A DNA stretch of 32,963 bases from the NCBI GenBank assembly GCA_026993265.1, contig JALWTY010000001.1, forward strand, positions 1 through 32,963, in the 5' to 3' direction. Shown one piece after another: positions 29,501 through 32,963 of this stretch. The position numbers and the translations under genes are program-made. A model generated the notes under the pieces. The model ran no database searches, was not told the origin of the DNA, and saw only the letters and a program-made list of their open reading frames with translations. This DNA is from Desulfobacterales bacterium (GTDB taxonomy: Bacteria; Desulfobacterota; Desulfobulbia; Desulfobulbales; JAJRZW01). Position 1 is the first letter of the stretch. The number at the start of each line of letters is the position of its first letter.

Positions 29501-29843
29501 GATGGTGAGGACTTCATCGCATATAACCGGGGCCGCAGGCGCCCTGCCCATGTGGACCAGGATCGCCAATACCATACTTCTTGAGAAAGACTGGGCCGCC
29601 GGGCTGGATCTGGTTGACCTGACCTTTTCCGGAGTTTCCATATTGCCGCTCGCCCATCCGGGAAGCGGGTATATGGAGGTTCCGGTTAACGCTGAACGGG
29701 GCGGTCTCCCTGCTGGGGAAGACAGCGGGGTTGGCATATTGACTTACGGTGAACCGGTCGGAGGCGGCCGGATAAAGCCGGCGCGTTTTTTCCGGCCGTA
29801 CTGGCGGACGGAAGGGGGCGGCAATGACACGGCGCAGGAATAA
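26520..29843 (+). CDS. PBP1A-like bifunctional glycosyltransferase/transpeptidase with long insertion
   Basis: 1107 aa; SAEDRNFFRHHGID, GGSTITQQTAKNLF (GT51); SVMK (27984), SEN (28155), KTGT (29367) transpeptidase motifs. Confidence 0.93.
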   Translation: MLRRLTALILASLAGAALVLTVSFYAVVVFGSGEEISQENIEKILAVESPVYYADGLTPVGVFFESAHRQYIPYERIPRDFVNAIVSAEDRNFFRHHGIDFMGILRAMAVNIRAGRIVQGGSTITQQTAKNLFKRKDRSLGAKLKELIYALRLEYHYPKEKILEFYANQFYVSGNGRGLGVAARYYFDKDASELDLIECAFIAGSVKKPNYYNPFIKNTPEEEARARRKSRERVAYVLRQMFRNHYIDRATLEAALAREIPFRQGKMTYSLNTVMDLVKAALTDPDMEDVLRRHGIDNVATSGVKVITTVEKPLQDSAVYSLRKELSRLSVRLDGYDHARLQERYSAMPLGRDAPKVGDFLLGRVVGTDAGDGTISVAFSSSDRVDGVIDSRGIRSLLVSLVKYERELWSTPGRGELARFVRSFSPGELVYVSVREAGGDGPLVLDLEKYPQIQGAALVYREGTIRAMAGGFENRFFNRAIYARRPMGSVMKPLVYTAAIQLGWNSMDALDNRRDVFVFQGQPYFPRPDHESTSARVSMSWAGVHSENVATVWLLYHLCDHLNTAQFREVLDTLGLERLPGEEHADYRARIRDAFGIVVDKPQLYRIAFARAVASLEPDLIFSGLMDEYEILKSMHYGYGFDRFDEEVDEELGLDEEVDEESLSPRERVEYRKKKEEARLRHEILRRNYLRYADLYDMFVDLRDGDILEDGEPDEVVLYQDQAGSGFFVSDRDDLDGVATPVTRAELALHLDLMDEEGRDAFWRGVKLDNTVSVTTFESLTNAVESEYEKLAALPPYSPEVLYQVRDFRVMAALLYLTGFCREIGIESKLDPVLSFPLGSNVITPLEVARAYEALATGEVVTMNGRGFSVGLSIIKRIEDSDGDVIYEATPHRRRVIAPEVVLEVSDILRNVVRYGTGRYASRHVRLRSRDPERNRQLAELDLKVPVAGKTGTANRFTNAAFAGIIPGIGHGGLFNLADGYVLATYVGYDDNKPMVRTSSHITGAAGALPMWTRIANTILLEKDWAAGLDLVDLTFSGVSILPLAHPGSGYMEVPVNAERGGLPAGEDSGVGILTYGEPVGGGRIKPARFFRPYWRTEGGGNDTAQE
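28452..28502 (+). repeat. Internal 21-nt coding duplication
   Basis: GACGAGGAGGTTGACGAGGAG at 28452-28472 and GACGAGGAGGTTGACGAGGAA at 28482-28502 (DEEVDEE x2). Confidence 0.9.
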
Positions 29844-31704
29844 TAAAGAGATTTTCATCGACGTTCTGGCCGCTCTGGCCTTGGCCCTTATTGGCCTGGC
29901 TCTCTGCTCCTGCGCTCCGGTGAAGGTTTCCGGCGCGGCCGGCCAGCGTATAGTCGAGCTTCCGCCCCGGCCGATGACCGACGACCGGCCCCTCGACGCC
30001 GTGCCGGCGCCGGCCGCGCCGGAGGAAGTGAGCCCCGGCGCTCCTGACGAGCCCGCCGGTGCCCCGGCCGAAGATGGAGTTGGCGCCGAACCTGCGGCGC
30101 CGCCGCAGGTTCAGGTGGTAAAGGTGCTGGTGCTGCCCGATTCCTCCCGGGTTGACGCCCGGCTGAGCGGCTACGCCGAAAAACTCAGGAACTGGAAGCT
30201 GCTCGAGGACCAGATCGTCTCTCTCGGCCTCGAGGACCGCCGTCCTGACGGCTGGGCCGCCTGTCTCAGCGATATCGAGGAGATATTCAACGGTTACTCC
30301 AACCTGCTTGATCTCGTCCTGAAACAGTCTTCCCCTTCTGACAGCGCTGACACGGTGGATTTTGATCTGTGGGGCGTGTACTACAAGGATATCGCCTTTC
30401 TCGAAGGCGATTGCGACCGTATCTTTCGGGACGGGGCCTCCCTGGTCAAGGGATGGCTCGACCGTTTCTCCAGCAAGGCCAGGGAAGAGGCCGAGGAGGC
30501 GGTTGAGCGCTATGCCGAGACCGGCAAGTACGAGGAGGCTATCCTCGCCTACAACAATCTTCTGAGCAGTTATCCCGGCAGGCTGATGAGCTCCGAGGCG
30601 CGGCGCGCCTACGCCATATCCCTGCTCAAGACCGGACGGATGAACGAGGCGGTCGAGGTGCTGCAGGACACGGTGGAGCAGTTGCCTCCGTCGCCGGAGC
30701 GGAGGTCGCTTGAGCGGCTGTGCGGCGATCTGCTCCTGAGCCTTGGCCGGGCTGACGAGGCAAAGGAGTATTACCGCAAGCTGGCGGAGTTTTACAACTC
30801 CCGAAAGGGGGACGATATCTGGGTCAGGGATCAGCTCGATCTTCTTTCCCGGGGCGATACCGACAGTGGCGCCTATACCATGTATCAGGAGGTTCTGCGC
30901 CATTATCTCGCCTTTGACGGCCGTTATATCCCCGAGGGCATGGAAAAGGCGGTGCGGGCCCTGGAGGAACAGTATCCCGGCAGTCCTTTCGCGCTCAGGG
31001 CCAGGGAGAATCTGCGCGAGGTGCTTGATTCGGCCCGGAGCTGGTTTGAAGGAAAGATGGCCGAGATAGACCGGCTGGTGGAAGCGGGCGAGTTCGACCG
31101 CGCCCGCGGGGTGGCGGACATGCTGCTCGCCACGGATCTGTCCGACGCCACCAGGGAGATGGTGCAGCATACTCGCGAGGAGATAGACCGGGCCGAGGAG
31201 CTGGAGATCGCCCGCCAGCAGGAGTTGTTGAAGAAAACCCGCGAGTCCCAGTGGCAGGAGGCGGAGAGCCTGCTGGACAAGCGTGATTACGACGGCGCTA
31301 TCATGATATACAAGATGCTCTACGGCACCGAGTATGACGAGCAGGCGAGAAAACGGGTGGTCGCCGCCTCCGACCGCGCCGCCTCAGAGCTGCGCCGCAA
31401 GGCCGCAGAGCTTTTCATCAAGGCAAGAAGGGCGGCCGATTACGACAGCAAGAGACAGTATTTCATCGATTCATGGAACACCCTGGCCGGGATAGGCGTG
31501 AAATATCCTGACACGACCTTGATGGAAAAAGTCAGGCAGAACCTGGAGATCCTGGCCCGTCAGATAAGATCCTTTGACCCGGATCTGCTCGATACCCTCG
31601 AGAACGCCGGGGAACCGGCCGCCGGCGCCGATACTCCCGGCGGCGAAGCCATGGAGCCGCCGCATCCGGCTGCGCTTCCTTACAGCTCCAACGGAGGCAT
31701 GTAG
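29824..31704 (+). CDS. TPR-containing lipoprotein
   Basis: Signal with LALCSC lipobox; repeated TPR-like helices (EEAILAYNNLLSSYPG, NEAVEVLQDTVEQLPPSPE, DEAKEYYRKLAEFY); start overlaps PBP stop by 20 nt. Confidence 0.8.
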   Translation: MTRRRNNKEIFIDVLAALALALIGLALCSCAPVKVSGAAGQRIVELPPRPMTDDRPLDAVPAPAAPEEVSPGAPDEPAGAPAEDGVGAEPAAPPQVQVVKVLVLPDSSRVDARLSGYAEKLRNWKLLEDQIVSLGLEDRRPDGWAACLSDIEEIFNGYSNLLDLVLKQSSPSDSADTVDFDLWGVYYKDIAFLEGDCDRIFRDGASLVKGWLDRFSSKAREEAEEAVERYAETGKYEEAILAYNNLLSSYPGRLMSSEARRAYAISLLKTGRMNEAVEVLQDTVEQLPPSPERRSLERLCGDLLLSLGRADEAKEYYRKLAEFYNSRKGDDIWVRDQLDLLSRGDTDSGAYTMYQEVLRHYLAFDGRYIPEGMEKAVRALEEQYPGSPFALRARENLREVLDSARSWFEGKMAEIDRLVEAGEFDRARGVADMLLATDLSDATREMVQHTREEIDRAEELEIARQQELLKKTRESQWQEAESLLDKRDYDGAIMIYKMLYGTEYDEQARKRVVAASDRAASELRRKAAELFIKARRAADYDSKRQYFIDSWNTLAGIGVKYPDTTLMEKVRQNLEILARQIRSFDPDLLDTLENAGEPAAGADTPGGEAMEPPHPAALPYSSNGGM

Positions 31705-31959
31705 CCGTCTTCTCGTCCGGCCGCATTTTTTCTTCATTTTCCCTGCCTGCCCTGCATCGTCAAGCGCAGTAGTTTTTCAACGGGCTGCTATGCCGCTCTC
31801 TTGTCCGTTCACAAGGGTTGTCTGGAAAAAACGATTTCTTTTCCTGCAAAGTGCTTGAACTTTCTCCTCGGTGTTGAGGTAGAATATTTCTGGTCTCTGT
31901 TCCACGCATGGGGCCGGCCGTGATTTCTGGGCAGGCAAAGTCTTCATACGGAGCGGGAA

Positions 31960-32963
31960 ATGGCAGCGGAAGAGATGAACGTGGATGGCATCCTTGACCA
32001 GATGGGGGTCAAGATCATGATGATCGAGCCTGGCGATCTCTCGGTGGTTGGCGATCTGGTCAACCTTGCCGAGGAACTTGCCGGGGCGGCGCGGGGCGGA
32101 GGTGACGAGGCGCTTGCCGCCATGGCGGAGGAGTTTAACCGCGCTCTTGGGCGGATCATCATGGGCGAGCTTGCCGACAGCGCTGAAAATTACGAGGCGC
32201 TCGGCCGGGCCATCGGGGTGATGCAGGAGGTCAGGCGCAAGGGAGGGGAGGCGGCGTTGTATGACGCCTTTCGCGAGGCCCTTGCCGCGGCCGGCCACGA
32301 GGTCGGCGAGGCCTTTGCCTGCTCGGGCGGTCAGGATGCGCCCAGCCAGCCTGAGGCCGGCGCCGCAGCCGCGGAAGATGCGGCTGATGAAGCTCCGGCA
32401 GGGGACCAGCCCGATGGCGGTGACGCCGCTGCTGACACGGAGGAGGTCACCCTTGATTTTCTCCAGGATCCCGAGCTGCTCTCCGGCTTTATCGAAGAGG
32501 CGTTCGAACACCTTGAGTCCATCGAGAGCAACATCCTCGAACTGGAGAACAATCCCGACGACTCCGAGATAATCAACAATATCTTCCGGCCCTTTCATAC
32601 CATCAAGGGGGTCAGCGGCTTTTTGAACCTTGCCGCCATCAACAGGCTGGCCCACACCACCGAGAACCTGCTGGACGACGTCAGAAGCGGCAAGCGGCCC
32701 ATGGACCCGGCGGTCATCGACATCGTTCTTGAGGTCGGCGACCAGTTGCGCACCATGGTGGAGAACGTCCGCGAGGTTCTCGAAAACGGGCCCGAGAGCT
32801 ACAAGGAATTCGATATCAGCGGTTACCTCGACCGTATCCACGCCCTGCAGGAGGGCGGGCCGGCATCGTCCGCCGCGCCGCCCGCGGCGGAGGCATCTCC
32901 GCAGGCCGCGCCGGAATCCACCCCGGCCAAGGGGGATGACGGAGAACCGGGCCGGGAACCTGC
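31960..32963 (+). CDS. CheA-like chemotaxis histidine kinase, N-terminal part (truncated by window end)
   Basis: Open frame from ATG 31960 to window end; Hpt motif FIEEAFEHLESIESNILELENNPDD...FRPFHTIKGVSGFLNLAAINRLAHTTENLLDDVRSG. Confidence 0.8.
   Translation, partial: MAAEEMNVDGILDQMGVKIMMIEPGDLSVVGDLVNLAEELAGAARGGGDEALAAMAEEFNRALGRIIMGELADSAENYEALGRAIGVMQEVRRKGGEAALYDAFREALAAAGHEVGEAFACSGGQDAPSQPEAGAAAAEDAADEAPAGDQPDGGDAAADTEEVTLDFLQDPELLSGFIEEAFEHLESIESNILELENNPDDSEIINNIFRPFHTIKGVSGFLNLAAINRLAHTTENLLDDVRSGKRPMDPAVIDIVLEVGDQLRTMVENVREVLENGPESYKEFDISGYLDRIHALQEGGPASSAAPPAAEASPQAAPESTPAKGDDGEPGREP

Noticed and set aside
29686-31170. 494-aa minus-strand ORF
   Set aside because: Antisense to the TPR lipoprotein gene; mirror of coding codon bias.
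31855-31885. TTGAAC...TAGAAT promoter before the CheA-like gene
   Set aside because: 19-nt spacer is too long for confidence.
31777-32841. 354-aa minus-strand ORF
   Set aside because: Antisense to the CheA-like frame, which carries a clear Hpt motif and is missing from the ORF list only because it runs off the window.

Overview
GC-rich bacterial window, gene-dense and mostly housekeeping; protein families suggest a Desulfobacterota-like (deltaproteobacterial) source (inference only). Left part, mostly minus strand: remnants of a CCA-adding enzyme (-) and an HDOD protein (+) fused at about 261/262, 5-oxoprolinase/hydantoinase, glyS, folE2, a stand-alone receiver, galT, a DksA/TraR-type zinc finger protein, dnaJ and rpoZ. 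Middle: a three-gene FlgO-like outer-membrane/lipoprotein operon behind a good sigma54-type site; a 147-bp array of five consecutive stem-loops in the convergent junction with purA; tatA/B-tatC; a cytochrome bd operon (DUF4492-like, cydA, cydB) with an unlisted 30-aa membrane miniprotein ORF at its end; peroxiredoxin. Right part: a GTG-started radical SAM protein overlapping a nucleoside deaminase, dgt, a small unknown protein, SDR, a LysM lytic transglycosylase divergent from a PBP1A-like protein with a very long insertion that is translationally overlapped by a TPR lipoprotein, then a CheA-like kinase cut by the window end. Most promising candidates: (i) PBP1A-like enzyme with insertion plus TPR lipoprotein (possible LpoA-like pairing), (ii) the 30-aa protein of the cyd operon, (iii) the five-hairpin element, (iv) the sigma54/FlgO-like paralog operon. 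No rRNA, tRNA, CRISPR array or intact mobile element was recognised. No database search was run; family names rest on motif recognition.
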